A DNA stretch of 64,000 bases, from positions 248,001 through 312,000 of the forward strand of contig JAJHZJ010000696.1 of the NCBI GenBank assembly GCA_023548195.1, read 5' to 3'. This DNA comes from Bettongia penicillata ogilbyi. Taxonomy: Eukaryota; Chordata; Mammalia; Diprotodontia; Potoroidae. Below the pieces are notes generated by a model that ran no database searches, was not told the DNA's origin, and worked only from the letters and a program-made list of their open reading frames with translations. Each line of letters opens with the position of its first letter. Within the stretch, counting starts at the first letter, position 1. Below are positions 35,619 to 45,911 of the stretch, piece after piece. The position numbers were made by a program, and so were the translations under genes.

Positions 35619-35944
35619 TCCATCGTGGCCTACTGGCATGCATGCAGTGTTAATTGGAAGGTACTCATTATGCTGAGGATACCTGTCCCCAGTCCTACCA
35701 AAGGAGGTAATCTTCATAAGAGGCCATTGCTAAGAGATGACTCATATAGGGAACAGATGGGCTGCAACAAGTGGAAAGAGTGGTCACATTGAGGTCCTCC
35801 CTGATACCCTGGTCTTGCAGCTCATTGAAGTGACCTCCAAGTCCTTTACTCTTCCCTGGTCTCTCAGTCAGTCGCCTCTGTTCTTTTCAATGGGCACAGT
35901 TAGTACTTCCTGCCAATCTGAGGACACTTCAGTAGAGCATACGG
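35619..35944. other. Unassigned DNA
   Basis: No repeat recognised. The 99-codon forward frame at 35737-36036 has no motif and runs into a SINE. Confidence 0.35.
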
Positions 35945-36130
35945 AGTGTGATATAATACGAAAAGTTGGTGTTCTGGTTCAGAAATCAAAAGATTTATTT
36001 TCAAATTCTGACTCTGATGATAAGAAAGTCACATAACTTCCCTGAGCTTAGCTTTTTATTTTCATTTCAAAAAAGAGAGTAGGATTAAATTCCTATCTGG
36101 TCCATTTGAGTGCTAAATCTATGACCTAAA
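35945..36130 (+). mobile_element. tRNA-derived SINE, diverged
   Basis: 'tgttctggttcagaaatcaaaagatttattttcaaattctgactctg', 'gaaagtcacataacttccctgagcttag', 'gattaaattcctatctggtccatttgagtgctaaatctatgac' are head, middle and tail. Confidence 0.68.
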
Positions 36131-36159
36131 TAATCTATTTTCAATTGCCTCTCCTGACA

Positions 36160-36412
36160 GTAATTGGTGAGTTGTTTCAGTCATGCCAAGTCTTCGTGAT
36201 GCCATTTGGGGTTTTCTTGACAATGATACTGAAGTAATTTGTCATTCCTTCTGCAGGTAGTTTCACAGATGAATAAATTGAGGCAAACAGGGTTAAGTGG
36301 CTTGCCCAGGGTCACATGGCTAATAAGTGCCTGAGACTGGATTTGAACTCAGGTATTTATGACTTCAAGTCTAGTACATTGCCCACTGTGCCATTTAACT
36401 ACCCTCACTCCC
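36160..36412 (-). mobile_element. tRNA-derived SINE, full length, reverse
   Basis: 'gttgtttcagtcatgccaagtcttcgtgatgccatttggggttttcttgac', 'gaataaattgaggcaaacagggttaagtggcttgcccagggtcacatggctaataagtgcctgag' and 'cactgtgccatttaactacc' give the complete reversed SINE. Confidence 0.88.
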
Positions 36413-36756
36413 TTACAGTGATTACCTTCTGGGAAACTGGATACAGTTGTTCTTCAGACAGACTCAAATTTATCTCTAATGATTCTCTAATGTCAAGGGT
36501 TGACCATTCTCAACTTCTAGCTGGTAAAAGTAATGTGGCCAATTGCTAGAATCTTTGCTATAAAAACCCTTTGAAATACTAGGACAAAAAGTTCTGTGTT
36601 CAAATTTAACCAATATATACGTAGCAGGTGAGAGCCTGTACATGTAGAGGGAAAACTGCCACCATATGTTATATAGAAATAAAACAGGTGATCATATAAA
36701 GTGATGAACTCCATGCTCCTACTTGATATGGGACTCAGTGCTATGGTAACTATACA

Positions 36757-37080
36757 TTCATTAAGCATCTACTTTGTGACAGGCACTGTGTTAATTGGTG
36801 GAAATTCAAGTAAAAAAGAAAGAGAGAGAAGAAGAAAGAAGAACGAGGAGGAAGAGGAGAAGAAGGGAAGGAAGGAAGGAAGGAAGGAAGGAAGGAAGGA
36901 AGGAAGGAAGGAAGGAAGGAAGGAAGGAAGGAAGGAAGGAAGGAAGGAAGGAAGGAAGGAAGTCCTTGCCTTCATGAAGCTTATAATCTAATCAGGGAAG
37001 AGAGAAGGTGAAAAAAAATGGAAGAAGTCCAAATTGAGTGCAGCCAGGTAGGAAATGAGGAGATATATAGGAGATGTCAG
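36757..37080 (-). mobile_element. L2 3' end, reverse, split by a GGAA array
   Basis: 'ttcattaagcatctactttgtgacaggcactgtgttaattggtgg' is the reversed tail; the array follows; then 'ccttgccttcatgaagcttataatctaatcagggaag' continues the same L2 in register. Confidence 0.8.
36813..36962 (+). repeat. GAAGAA then (GGAA)n microsatellite
   Basis: Irregular GAAGAAAGAAGAACGAGGAGG leads into about 24 GGAA units (36865-36961). It occupies the A-rich 'gatacaaagaaaggcaaaa' position of the L2 tail. Confidence 0.97.
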
Positions 37081-37189
37081 TTCTATTTCCCTCTATGAGT
37101 GGATGAGTTCTTAGTTCTGCCTTCCAATGGGAAGGGCAGAGGGTGCTTATGGGTGTGAATTTAATTTTCATCTCATGAGTTTAATTATC

Positions 37190-38125
37190 TTTTTTTTTTT
37201 TTGCAGACAACTTCCATATCTACAAGTCCAGGCTTAGATTTTCTCTTGTGCTCCAGTCCCACATCATCAATTGCCAACTGGACATTTCAAGTTACATACT
37301 ACTTAGACATTTCAAACTCAACATGTCCAAAGGAAAACTCATTATCTTTCCCCAGAAAACTCACCCCTCTACCAAACTTCCCTTTTCCTGTTGATGGTGT
37401 CACCATCTTTCTAGTCCCCTAATTTTTCAATTTCTACATCGTTACTGACTGCCCTCTCTCCTTTTATATCCTAAATATTTGCCAAATACTGCCAACACTA
37501 CCTCCAATAAACAACGAATATCACTTGTCCCCTCCTTTTGACACATTCACAGCCACCACCCTAGTTTTGGCTGTCACTAGTTTTAGTTAGAACTACTGCA
37601 ATAATCTCCTAGTTTGGCTCCTTACCTTCAGTCTCTCCCCAATTCTAAGTCAGCCTTTACTCAAGTTTCCAAAAAAACAAAAACAAACTAAGATTTTCCT
37701 AAAATTCAAATCTTACCATGTCACTCTCTTTTCTCTATAAGCTCCAATGGTCCCTTATCATACCTGAGATCAATATAAACTCTCATATTTGCTGCTGAAA
37801 GCCAACATGACCTTCATCCTCCTTTTCAGCTTTATTACAATTACTCACATTCACAACCCTCTGGTCAAATCAACCTGGATGGCTTACTGTCTCAAACCTA
37901 GCCTTCCTTTTCTTGCCTTCTTGCCTTTGTTCTGGCTGTTCCTAATGCTTGGAATCCACTCGCACTCTCTACACTCCTGCCTCTTAGAATCCTGAGTCTC
38001 TTTCAAGATCTAGCTCAAGTGCCACCTTCATGAAACCTGTGCTATTCCCACCAATTACTGGTGTCCAATTCCCCCAAATCAGCTAGCACCTATTTTGTAT
38101 ACACTTATATGTGTATATAACCATC
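37190..38125 (+). mobile_element. L2 LINE, ORF2 C-terminal and 3' UTR region
   Basis: 'acatttcaaactcaacatgtccaaagg', 'tacatcgttactgactgccctctctcc', 'gaactactgcaataatctcctagtttggctcc', 'accatgtcactctcttttctctataagctccaatggtccctta', 'tctggctgttcctaatgcttggaatccact' and 'tttcaagatctagctcaagtgccaccttcatgaa' follow L2 in order. A T13 run marks the left edge at about 37189-37202. Frames are broken. Confidence 0.83.
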
Positions 38126-38390
38126 AAACATTGCTGGTGAACTGGACAGGCAGAGCTGTCAGTACTAAGGCTGGAACCCCAACTGCTCATGCCCGAAGAT
38201 ATGCCCACTCTATTCATTAGATGAAGTATCTATAGCAATGTATTCCCTTTCTAGGGAATGACTTTCCTTTCAAGTCTTCCACATACGCTGCCTTTCATGG
38301 GAAAAGAAAAATAGGATTGCCTTAACACTTATTTAAGGATGTCTGTAGCTCCCAGGTTATATTTGTTAGGAGGGCTGCCAGGAATTATCT

Positions 38391-38475
<85 letters not shown>

Positions 38476-38610
38476 TCTCCATCCATCTTTCTTCCTCTTC
38501 CTTCCTTCCCTCCCTCCTCTCCCTTCCTCCTTCCTTCTTTCTTTTTTCTTCCTTTTTCTTTCTTCTTCCTTTCTTCTTTTCCCTCATTCTTTCTTCATTC
38601 CTTTCTCTCT
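38391..38610 (+). repeat. (CT)n followed by TTCC/TTTC-rich pyrimidine tract
   Basis: Pure CT to about 38471, then CCATCTCC and CTTCCTT units to about 38610; a short (CA)n with ATA follows at 38617-38642. Confidence 0.97.
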
Positions 38611-38642
38611 CATACCCACAAACACACACACACACATACACA

Positions 38643-38920
38643 TCTCTGTTAAACATATGACTTAAACCATTATCCAGTTTACAATGAAAAAATCCAAACT
38701 GAATTTGCAAAACTTTAATTATTTAGATCTCCTTCTTTCCTGAACTCATTCCTTATTTTTCTCATCTCTACACTTGCATGCAAGTAAGCAGAATTGGTAC
38801 TGAACTGATATCTGTTTTTAATAGTTTCAAATGCATAAAAAGAAAAATGCAAAAGAGATACTAGCTTTAATGCTTTAATGTTGGCTACTCAGTCTGCATC
38901 TGTCAGGGATTGATCCATGT
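38643..38920. other. Unassigned DNA
   Basis: No repeat recognised. Confidence 0.35.
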
Positions 38921-38952
38921 GGTGTGTGTGTGTGTGTGTGTGTGTGTGTGCA
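38921..38952 (+). repeat. (TG)n microsatellite
   Basis: About 15 TG units, followed by CATGTGTGCATACG alternation and a GAGA run at 38992-39003. Confidence 0.95.
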
Positions 38953-39003
38953 TGTGTGCATACGTGCTTGCATGCATGTGTGTCTGTGAGACAGAGAGAG
39001 AGA

Positions 39004-39393
39004 GAATTGTACTTTTTTGTGAATTTGTGTATTCTAAAATATACCTGCTACACCATCACTGAGCCCACTGACAGAGATAACAAAGAAATAAGTCAATGAG
39101 GATATCCAGAAGAACAACATAGGAATTGGTCCTCATTCCAAGTTCTTCTATTTGCACCATTCAGGAAGGGCTAGTTAGCATAATCTCCACCTTGGCAGTA
39201 GAGTTGTTCCAATACTATCAGTTCAAGCCCCAACCCAATGTGTTTTGTTGCCCTAATATAAATTTCCATTGCCAGTTAAAATTCTCTCAACAACATCAAT
39301 AAAAACCGATAATCGACATTTTACTCAATTTCTCTTCATTATCAATTATCTCATTGACATCACTTACCTTTCACAAGGACAAATTTGTTTGAA

Positions 39394-39395
<2 letters not shown>
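39004..39395. other. Unassigned DNA
   Basis: No repeat recognised with confidence. Confidence 0.35.
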
Positions 39396-39396
<1 letters not shown>

Positions 39397-39437
<41 letters not shown>

Positions 39438-39483
39438 ATACCTAGAGTTTGAGAACACACAGAAAGAGAGAGAGAGAGAGAGA
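39397..39483 (+). repeat. (TA)n and (GA)n pair
   Basis: About 19 TA units at 39399-39436 and ten GA units at 39464-39483. Confidence 0.92.
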
Positions 39484-40362
39484 ATAAATGAAAGAACAAC
39501 ATTTAGAAAGAAGAATTTAGGAAGTACTCTTCTTTTTCCACCTTGGTCCTTGGAGAAAGCAGACTTAAAGCAGAAGTAAGAAACATTCTTCCCCCAAGTT
39601 CATGTACGTGTGTAACATAAGGGATGTATAAGTCACTCTCTTCCTTGCAGGACATGGCATAGATGAACCAAGTCAAGTAGGATGCTCTCCTGAGAAGCAG
39701 CTCTTTCCCAGTCTCCCCTGATGGAAATTTGGTGACTCAGTCAATTTGTCAAGATCTCAAAATGAAAAAAGATACAAATAGTCAACAGCCATTCAACCCC
39801 CCAGGCACAGGCTTTGTCTAAGATGCCATTAGAGAGAAGTTAGCCTGATGGGAAGGGAAGATGACTCACTCCCATCCCTCCCATCTCTCCAAAGCACCAG
39901 AATCATATTTACACTTCAGAGCAAGAAAAATTTTTAAAAATCAATTTGGATACTTAAGTGTCTTTGTATACTCTCTGAGCTCTTACTCATCAACCAATCA
40001 AAAGGTTTTCCTCACTAGCAGTAAGTAAACTGGCAAGAGAATACATGCTTATGCTCTAAAGTAGAGAGTAGGACCCTGGGTTCTAGTCATCAAGAACTTT
40101 CAGAAGCAGGTTCCCCTACCATCCATGGGGTCCCCAGCGGGCAAAGTCTATAATTGTACATGCTCCCTGGACTAGATCTCATTGGTCAGTTCCTCCATGT
40201 AATGTCTTGTAAGGAACCTTGTAGGATCTGAATGTATTCACTTGGAAAACCTTACTGGAGAACATCCAATGTTGTGCTTTATTCTACTAAGTCAAACAAA
40301 TTTTGGAAAATTAGCAAAATAACACAAAGAAAAATACAAAAAAACAGAGGAATCCTGGATTC
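39484..40362. other. Unassigned DNA
   Basis: No repeat or exon recognised. Confidence 0.4.
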
Positions 40363-40370
40363 TCTAGTCC

Positions 40371-40588
40371 AAAAACTCTTAACTATTATTCTTTGTTTCA
40401 TGGCCCCCTTTCTATGGACACCTTTAGAATCATATTTTTAAGTGGATAAAATGAAATAAAAGGGAAACCAATTATGTTGAACTACTCCCTCCCCCGCCTC
40501 TCTGTATATATGTGTATTATAAATACATCACACACATACACACACACATATGTAAATATTCCCAGGCCCCAGGCTTAAAAAACTCTTT
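40371..40588. mobile_element. hAT-type MITE, interrupted near its right end by L1
   Basis: 'aaaaactcttaac', then 'tttcatggcccccttt', 'gaatcatatttttaagtggataaaatgaaataaaagggaaaccaattatgttgaa' and 'caggccccaggcttaaaaaactcttt' form a MITE related to the catggaccccttt family. The left flank tctagtcc (40363-40370) and the sequence tgtagtcc after the L1 (41639-41646) agree in 7 of 8 bases, giving its 8-bp target duplication. Confidence 0.68.
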
Positions 40589-40592
40589 TGTA
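40580..40592 (+). repeat. Left target-site duplication of L1
   Basis: The 13-mer aaactcttttgta here recurs exactly at 41630-41642. Confidence 0.92.
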
Positions 40593-41234
40593 TCCCCAAT
40601 TGATAAATGGTCAAAGGATAGGAACAGGCAATTTTCAGGGGAAGAAATTAAAGATATCTATAATCATATGAAAAAGTGCTTTAAATCACTATTGATTAGA
40701 GAGATGCAAATCAAAACAACTCTGAGGTACCACATCACACCTATAAGATTGGCAAACATGATAGAACAAGAAAATGATAAATGCTGGAGAGGATGTGGGA
40801 GAGTTGGAACACTAATTCATTGTTGGTGGAGCTGTGAGATTATCCAACCATTCTAGAGAATGGTTTGGAACTATGCCCAAAGGGCTACAAAAATGTGCAT
40901 ACCCTTTGACCCAGCAATATCGCTACTAGGACTGTATCCCCAAGAGATAATAAAAATGGGAAAAGGTCCCACATGTACAAAAATATTTATAGCAGCACTC
41001 TCTGTGGTAGCCAAGAACTGGGAGTCAAGGGGATGCCCATCAATTGGGGAATGGCTGAATAAATTATGGTATATGAATGTAATGGAGTATTATTGTGCCA
41101 TAAGAAATGATGAACAAGAAGACTTCAGGGAGGCCTGGAAGGACTTATATGATCTGATGCTGAGCGAAAGGAGCAGAGCCAGGAGAACTTTGTGCACAGC
41201 AATGACCACAGTGTGCGAGAGTTTTTTCCGGTAG
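40593..41234 (+). pseudogene. L1 ORF2 C-terminal remnant
   Basis: ORF2p is the L1 endonuclease/reverse transcriptase; only the C-terminal segment remains. The frame shows QFSGEEIKDIYNHMKKC, MQIKTTLRYHITPIRLA, then the Cys/His motif CWRGCGRVGTLIHCWWSC (40782-40835; spacing C-x3-C-x7-H-x4-C), a known C-terminal feature of mammalian L1 ORF2p. A TAG at 40854-40856 replaces the Trp codon expected after QPF/QPL. The same frame then continues with PFDPAISLLGLYP, TCTKIFIAALSVVAK and WYMNVMEYYCAIRNDE to a stop at 41232. Endonuclease and RT domains are absent, so it has no activity. Confidence 0.92.
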
Positions 41235-41521
41235 TCTTGGAACTTTGTAATAACACAAGAACTTACTGAGAAAAAAAAAATCCCAATGTCGGTTTTCTAA
41301 GGCAAAATGCCTTCCACAGTCAGAGAAAGAAATATGGAAGTCATTCGCAGAATGTAGCAGATCATGTTTGTGTGGGGGCGGGGGGGCTTTAGTGTATCAT
41401 GTTTTGATTTGTTATATGATTTCTTCCATTTATTTTAGTGCGACTACATAGCATGACTATAGTGAAATTGTGCTCAATAGGAAAGTATATGTAGAACCTA
41501 TACAGACTTGTATGCTGTCAT

Positions 41522-41558
41522 GGGGAGGGAGGGGGATAGTGGGGGAAGGGTGGGGGGG
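41522..41558 (+). other. G-quadruplex-prone tract in the L1 3' UTR
   Basis: GGGG-A-GGG-A-GGGGG-ATAGT-GGGGG-AA-GGG-T-GGGGGGG gives at least four G-runs of three or more with loops of 1-5 bases. A G-rich 3' UTR is a known feature of mammalian L1. Confidence 0.85.
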
Positions 41559-41629
41559 ATAAAATCTTAATTTTAAGGATGTGATTGTAGAACATTAAAA
41601 AAATAAACTAAAATAAAATAAAAATAAAT

Positions 41630-41642
41630 AAACTCTTTTGTA
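41630..41642 (+). repeat. Right target-site duplication of L1
   Basis: Exact repeat of 40580-40592. Confidence 0.92.
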
Positions 41643-41779
41643 GTCCATTGTGTGATGTGAAGAAGGAACAAGTTTTAATATTTTATTCTATAAAAGAAAA
41701 ACAATTGTATCCCATAATCCTCTTTGACTATAAACTCATGTCAAGTTATGAAAATAATAATGGATTTAATAGTCTATGG

Positions 41780-41965
41780 TGACAAGAACCCTGGACTTCA
41801 AATATGACCTAGATGCTTACTCTTTGTGATTCTGAACAAGCCATTTATCATCTCTGAGCCTCACTGTCTTCACTTCTAAAAAAGCCCACATTCTACAGCC
41901 AATATTACAGGCCCATTAGGCAAAAAGTGCTCTGTAAACCTGAAAGGCTGTATCTGATATTTCCT
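41780..41965 (+). mobile_element. tRNA-derived SINE, diverged
   Basis: 'gtgacaagaaccctggacttcaaatatgacctagatgcttactctttgtgattctgaacaagccatttatcatctctgagcctcactgtcttcacttctaaaa' follows the SINE. Confidence 0.7.
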
Positions 41966-42237
41966 TAAGATAGCACAGTGAGGTAGGTATGCAGGAAGGC
42001 AAAGGGTAGGGATCTAGACTTGTGATTTCATCAGTGTAAGGAACTCCCAGTATGGACACTTCCCAACAATGCATTTTAGCAACTGCTTTTTAACCTACAA
42101 ATTTAGAATGTTACCTAGGCCACTGAGGAAATAAGTGACTTCCTCAGAGTCACACACCCAGAACATATGAAAAGTAAGACTTGAAGCTAGGTCTTCCTGA
42201 CTCCAGGGTTGGCACTCTCTACTACTCCCATGCTGAA
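41966..42237 (+). mobile_element. MIR-type SINE (3' half clear)
   Basis: 'ggccactgaggaaataagtgacttcctcagagtcacacacccagaacatatg' and 'cttgaagctaggtcttcctgactccagggttggcactctc' match; the left half (41966-42095) is only weakly similar. Confidence 0.65.
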
Positions 42238-42244
42238 GCTCTAA

Positions 42245-42410
42245 TGTAAGGAGACTGGGCTAGCATTATTGTCTCCATTATGCAAATAAGGAAACTGAGG
42301 CTAAGAGGGAGGGATGAATTGTTCAAGATGACTGGGATCATGTCTCATGGACAAGTAAGTTCCTTTCATTCCAAATCCAGTGTTCTTCCTACATCCCACT
42401 GCTCCAGAAG
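42245..42410 (+). mobile_element. MIR-type SINE
   Basis: 'tagcattattgtctccattatgcaaataaggaaactgaggctaagagggag', 'ccaaatccagtgttcttcctacatcccactgctcc' match MIR. Confidence 0.72.
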
Positions 42411-42529
42411 ATTTGGTTCAGAAAAGCTTTGACTCAAATGTTTGCTGTTTACCATGGAAAAGTTCTTTAAACTATATAGTAAATAATGAAAGTAGGTAAA
42501 ATTTCAAAAGGAGGCAGAAGAGAAAAAAT

Positions 42530-42672
42530 TAGTTTGAAGATTTGGCTTTAAGGACCAGTTGTGCCACTATGTAATTGTTTCAGGCAGTCACTTCTAGTCC
42601 CTGGGCCTCTGTGCTCATTTGTTCAATAGGTTTGATTGGACAAAAGGCTCTGTAAGATCCCTTCTAACCTAA
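42530..42672 (+). mobile_element. tRNA-derived SINE, diverged
   Basis: 'gtaattgtttcaggcagtcacttctagtccctgggcctctgtgctcatttgttcaat' and 'ggctctgtaagatcccttctaacctaaaattt' are body and tail. Confidence 0.65.
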
Positions 42673-42676
42673 AATT

Positions 42677-42926
42677 TGTTGTTCAATAGTTTCAGTGCTG
42701 TCTGACTCTCCGTGACTCCATTTGGGTGTTTTCTTGGCAGAGATTCTTGAGTAATTTGCTGTTTCCTTCTTAAGCTCATTTTACAGATGAGAAAACTGAG
42801 GCAGATAGAGTTGTGATTTAGGGTCACAGAGCTAGTAAGTATCTGAAGCTAGATGTGAACTCAGGAAGAGGAGTCTTCTTGACTTCAGGCCCCACACTCT
42901 ATCCACTATACAATCTAGCTGCTCAA
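42677..42926 (-). mobile_element. tRNA-derived SINE, full length, reverse
   Basis: 'gtttcagtgctgtctgactctccgtgactccatttgggtgttttcttggcagag', 'ctcattttacagatgagaaaactgaggcagatag', 'cactctatccactatacaatctagctgc' give the full reversed SINE. Confidence 0.88.
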
Positions 42927-44538
42927 AATAAATACCAAGACACCACTGTTACATTCACCTAGGAATTTGATCATTAAATTACCAAGATATGAAAAAAAAA
43001 ATTCTGAGCCACTTAATTAAGCATTTCACATTTCACCTTGGCTCTGCACTGTCTAAATGATTCACTCAAGGACCATGTCTTCTGTCAAGCTGTCTAGGAG
43101 GCTGAGACAGTCTTCTCCTTGATGGTCATTTTCTCCAAGAAGTGAGATTTTTGGGGGGGCCCACCCAAAGGACAGTCAACAGTGTCTGAAGCCTAGGATC
43201 AACTGACCTCTCCAACTCACCAAAATGCCTTCAGGGCTGGAAATGTCTGTCTTAGGATCATTATTTATTATATCCAGGAAATAAACCAAAGAGAAGAGAC
43301 AGGTCCAAGACCCAAACTTAGGGTCACCTAAGCTAACACATGCTTTGGTTACAATGTGGTTGTGGTCTGCCATTTCTATAAACAAAGAGGAAAGGCACAC
43401 CTTGCCCACCCTCCGTGGGAAATCCCAGAGCAAACAAGCTGTAGAGAGTGCTGTAACTCCCTTTTCACAAAGTTCACTGAATCATTGGCTCTTCCTGCTC
43501 TGAAGCCAAAGAGGCTTGCCTCTTCATCTCATGCACACATCCTTCAATGCAGAGGCACGTGTATCCCCAGAAGCTGTTAGAAGAGCTTTATAGACTCGCC
43601 ACAGTAATGTTGCCCTTGCTACACTAGCAAGAGTAAGTGCTACTGTTTATATCAATGTAATATCTGCTGTGCCACGGAACACTACACTATATATTGATGA
43701 CAGCTGGAAAAGATCATATCAATCCCCCAGACTCCTGAGACCTTTCCCCTCCTATATTTCACCTTCCTTACAATTTTCTAATGATTCACATGAGCAAAGG
43801 GCCACGAAAAGCCCTTGTGGGTTTGGAGTGATAGTCAGCGAGAAGGGTAACCCAATAACCCGGTTATTAGCCCACTTTTCCTTTAGTCTAATTTTTCATC
43901 AGTGTTAAAGGTTAATAACACTGTGATTCCCTTCATTACCTGAATTTAATAAAGGCAGTGGGGCCTAACATTCCATAAATGCAGGCACTGAGAGGAAATA
44001 GTACTGTTAACCTCTAACATAATGGAATGGTAATTACCTCTGCCTGGCTTGAAAATGAATGTCTTTCATAGTCTCCCAAGTGGTGAGGAAAAATGCTCTC
44101 TGCCATGCTTCAGGAACCCTTGGGATCCAAGGTCAGGATCGAATTATACCTTCATTTTAGGTGCTAAAGACATCTGTGACCTGGATTTCCCTATGAACTT
44201 GGAGCAAGTTTGTTCTACTAGAAATGCCACACCCCACACAAGCAACAATGTGCTTTGTTTTTACCTTGTTATTGGGCAGAGAAATTGCCATATTTTTCTA
44301 CATTCAGCTCAACAAATTCAAGAAACATTTGTGGATCAGTTCAAAGAAGTAATGAAATTGTACTAATTTTTTTTAATAGAAGTATAAAAAAAGTCTCAGT
44401 CTTGGCAAGTTATTTTAATAGGAATTTCAGAATTTTCTTTGTATTTATAAAAAGCTCTCTGATAAATTTGGACATCTGTTATTTGGTTACTTCTGTTTTC
44501 TAAATACTATTTTCTAATTATATGAGCACACATTAATT
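42927..44538. other. Unassigned DNA
   Basis: No repeat or gene recognised in about 1.6 kb. Several open frames of 70-105 codons (43176-43908, 44049-44366) lack motifs. This is one of the longest repeat-poor stretches here. Confidence 0.4.
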
Positions 44539-44539
44539 T

Positions 44540-44725
44540 TTTTAGTTTTTAAAGGTTTGTAGAATTTCATTTTGTTTCCAATTACATGTGAAGACAATTT
44601 TCAGCATTCATTTTTTGGAAAGAGTTCCAAATTTTTCTTCCTTACCTCCCTCCTCCCCAAGACAGCAAGCAATCTGATGGAAGTTATGTGTGGAACATGC
44701 ATTAAAGTAATATCACTGTTGTCTG
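44540..44725 (-). mobile_element. L1/HAL1 3' UTR fragment, reverse
   Basis: 'ttccaattacatgtgaagacaattttcagcattcattttttgg', 'gagttccaaatttttcttccttacctccctcctccccaagacagcaagcaatctgatggaagttatg' parallel the tails at 8840-8960 and 58325-58440. Confidence 0.7.
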
Positions 44726-44729
44726 AGAC

Positions 44730-44915
44730 CAACCTTTTTGTCCTGAAATTTATGAGTGTCTTCTCTGTGCATTCTGCTTATGTATGCTCATCACCCTGTT
44801 AGAATGTAAGTTTTTGCAAATAGGAATTGCTTCATTCCTTGTATTTGAATACTCTACAATTTGAATAGAACCTGGAAAAGAAAAGGTGCTTAATAAATGC
44901 TTTATGACTGATGGA
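44730..44915 (+). mobile_element. L2 3'-end fragment
   Basis: 'ctgttagaatgtaagtttttgcaaataggaattgcttcattccttgtatttgaatac', 'ggtgcttaataaatgctttatgactgatgg' match the L2 terminus. Confidence 0.72.
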
Positions 44916-44954
44916 CCCTGTCCCCTCCCAGGTATACAAGCCAAGTGATTTAGA

Positions 44955-45092
44955 TCCCTCTTTTCTTAATTTATAATGTGCATTCTTTGCATGGAAGGAT
45001 TGTTTCATTGCTTCTACTTGTATTCCCAGTGCCTAGAACATAATAGGCACTGAATTAATGCTCGCTGATTGATTGAATAATTGATTGATATT
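44955..45092 (+). mobile_element. L2 3'-end fragment
   Basis: 'gcatggaaggattgtttcattgcttctacttgtattcccagtgcctagaacataataggcactgaattaatgctcgctgattgattgaataattgattgat' is the L2 terminus with its TTGA tail repeats. Confidence 0.8.
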
Positions 45093-45234
45093 AACAAAGT
45101 GATGACATGTTTTTTTATGAAGGCCCCTTGGTGCTGCCAGTTTCAGCAGATAGTAATTCAAGAAGGCAAGTTTTCCAGGATGTTCACTTGCAATTATCCT
45201 TGTTCACACTCTGTCATTGAACCATGCAGAAGGC

Positions 45235-45413
45235 AAAGCTTCATAAATATTATCCCATCTTAGCCTCCAACAACCCTGAGAAGTTGTTTTATCTCCATCT
45301 CACAGATGAGGAAACTGAGGAAGAGTGAGGTTAAATTTCTTGCCAAGAGTCAGAATGTCTAAGACTGGATTTGAACGCAGGTCTTTCAACTCCAAGACCA
45401 ATGCTCTGTGATC
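45235..45413 (+). mobile_element. MIR-type SINE
   Basis: 'cataaatattatcccatcttagcctccaacaaccctgagaagt', 'ctcacagatgaggaaactgaggaagagtgagg', 'ggatttgaacgcaggtctttcaactcc' match MIR. Confidence 0.8.
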
Positions 45414-45540
45414 CAGGGATGAGGAACCTGGAGCTTCGAGGCAACATGATTTGTTCTGTGAAGTTTGGATTCAGTCAAAGGGCCACACTTGAGGACCAAG
45501 AGGGCCACATGCGGCCTCCTGGCCTGGTTCACCACCCCTT
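45414..45540. mobile_element. Palindromic hAT MITE, sister of 34374-34507
   Basis: Starts cagggatgaggaacc and ends ggttcaccacccctt. 'gtgaagtttggattcagtcaaagggccacacttgaggaccaagagggccacatg' is the same body as the other copy. It inserted at the 3' edge of a MIR. The flanks ctgtgatc and catctatc agree only partly. Confidence 0.7.
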
Positions 45541-45860
45541 CATCTATCCACTTCACTTGGCTGTTCTACAAACACATGGAAAAGATCCAAGGGCATCTCC
45601 TCCCTGCTGAGCTGCTAGTCCTGAATCATGCTGTAGAAGGGCTGGTTCTTCTGAGTGAGGATTGGTCATGTCTCAGAAACCCAGATTTCAGCAACCTAGA
45701 TGAAAAAATGTTGTACTTTCTCCCCTTTTTCATTCTTATTTCTAGTTTTTTGTTAATGTTATTTTTTCCCCTAACAAGTAAGGTATTACTGTACATAGAA
45801 AATGATGGCCCATATCAGTAACGCAGCTCTCACTTTCTATTACTGTGTGTGAATAATTAC
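45541..45860. other. Unassigned DNA
   Basis: No repeat recognised. Confidence 0.35.
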
Positions 45861-45862
45861 AC

Positions 45863-45895
<33 letters not shown>

Positions 45896-45911
45896 CACAC
45901 ATACATACATA
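45861..45911 (+). repeat. (CATA)n(TA)n microsatellite at the LINE 3' end
   Basis: CATACATACATA, TA units, then CACACATACATACATATG directly abutting the 3' end of the minus-strand RTE-like LINE. Confidence 0.93.

Larger units (their letters stand above)
40593..41629 (+). mobile_element. L1 LINE, young-looking 5'-truncated insertion
   Basis: A 1037-base L1 3' end with a perfect 13-bp target duplication and an A-rich tail (aaaaaaataaactaaaataaa...). It carries the ORF2 C-terminus (to 41234) and the 3' UTR with two G-rich tracts (41374-41386 and 41522-41558). It landed in the right inverted end of a MITE. One nonsense codon in about 214 codons of ORF2 and the otherwise clean frame indicate a fairly recent insertion compared with the L1 at 23.8-26.8 kb. 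Confidence 0.93.

Noticed and set aside
35737..36036. 99-codon frame as a gene
   Set aside because: Its second half is a tRNA-type SINE and the first half has no motif.
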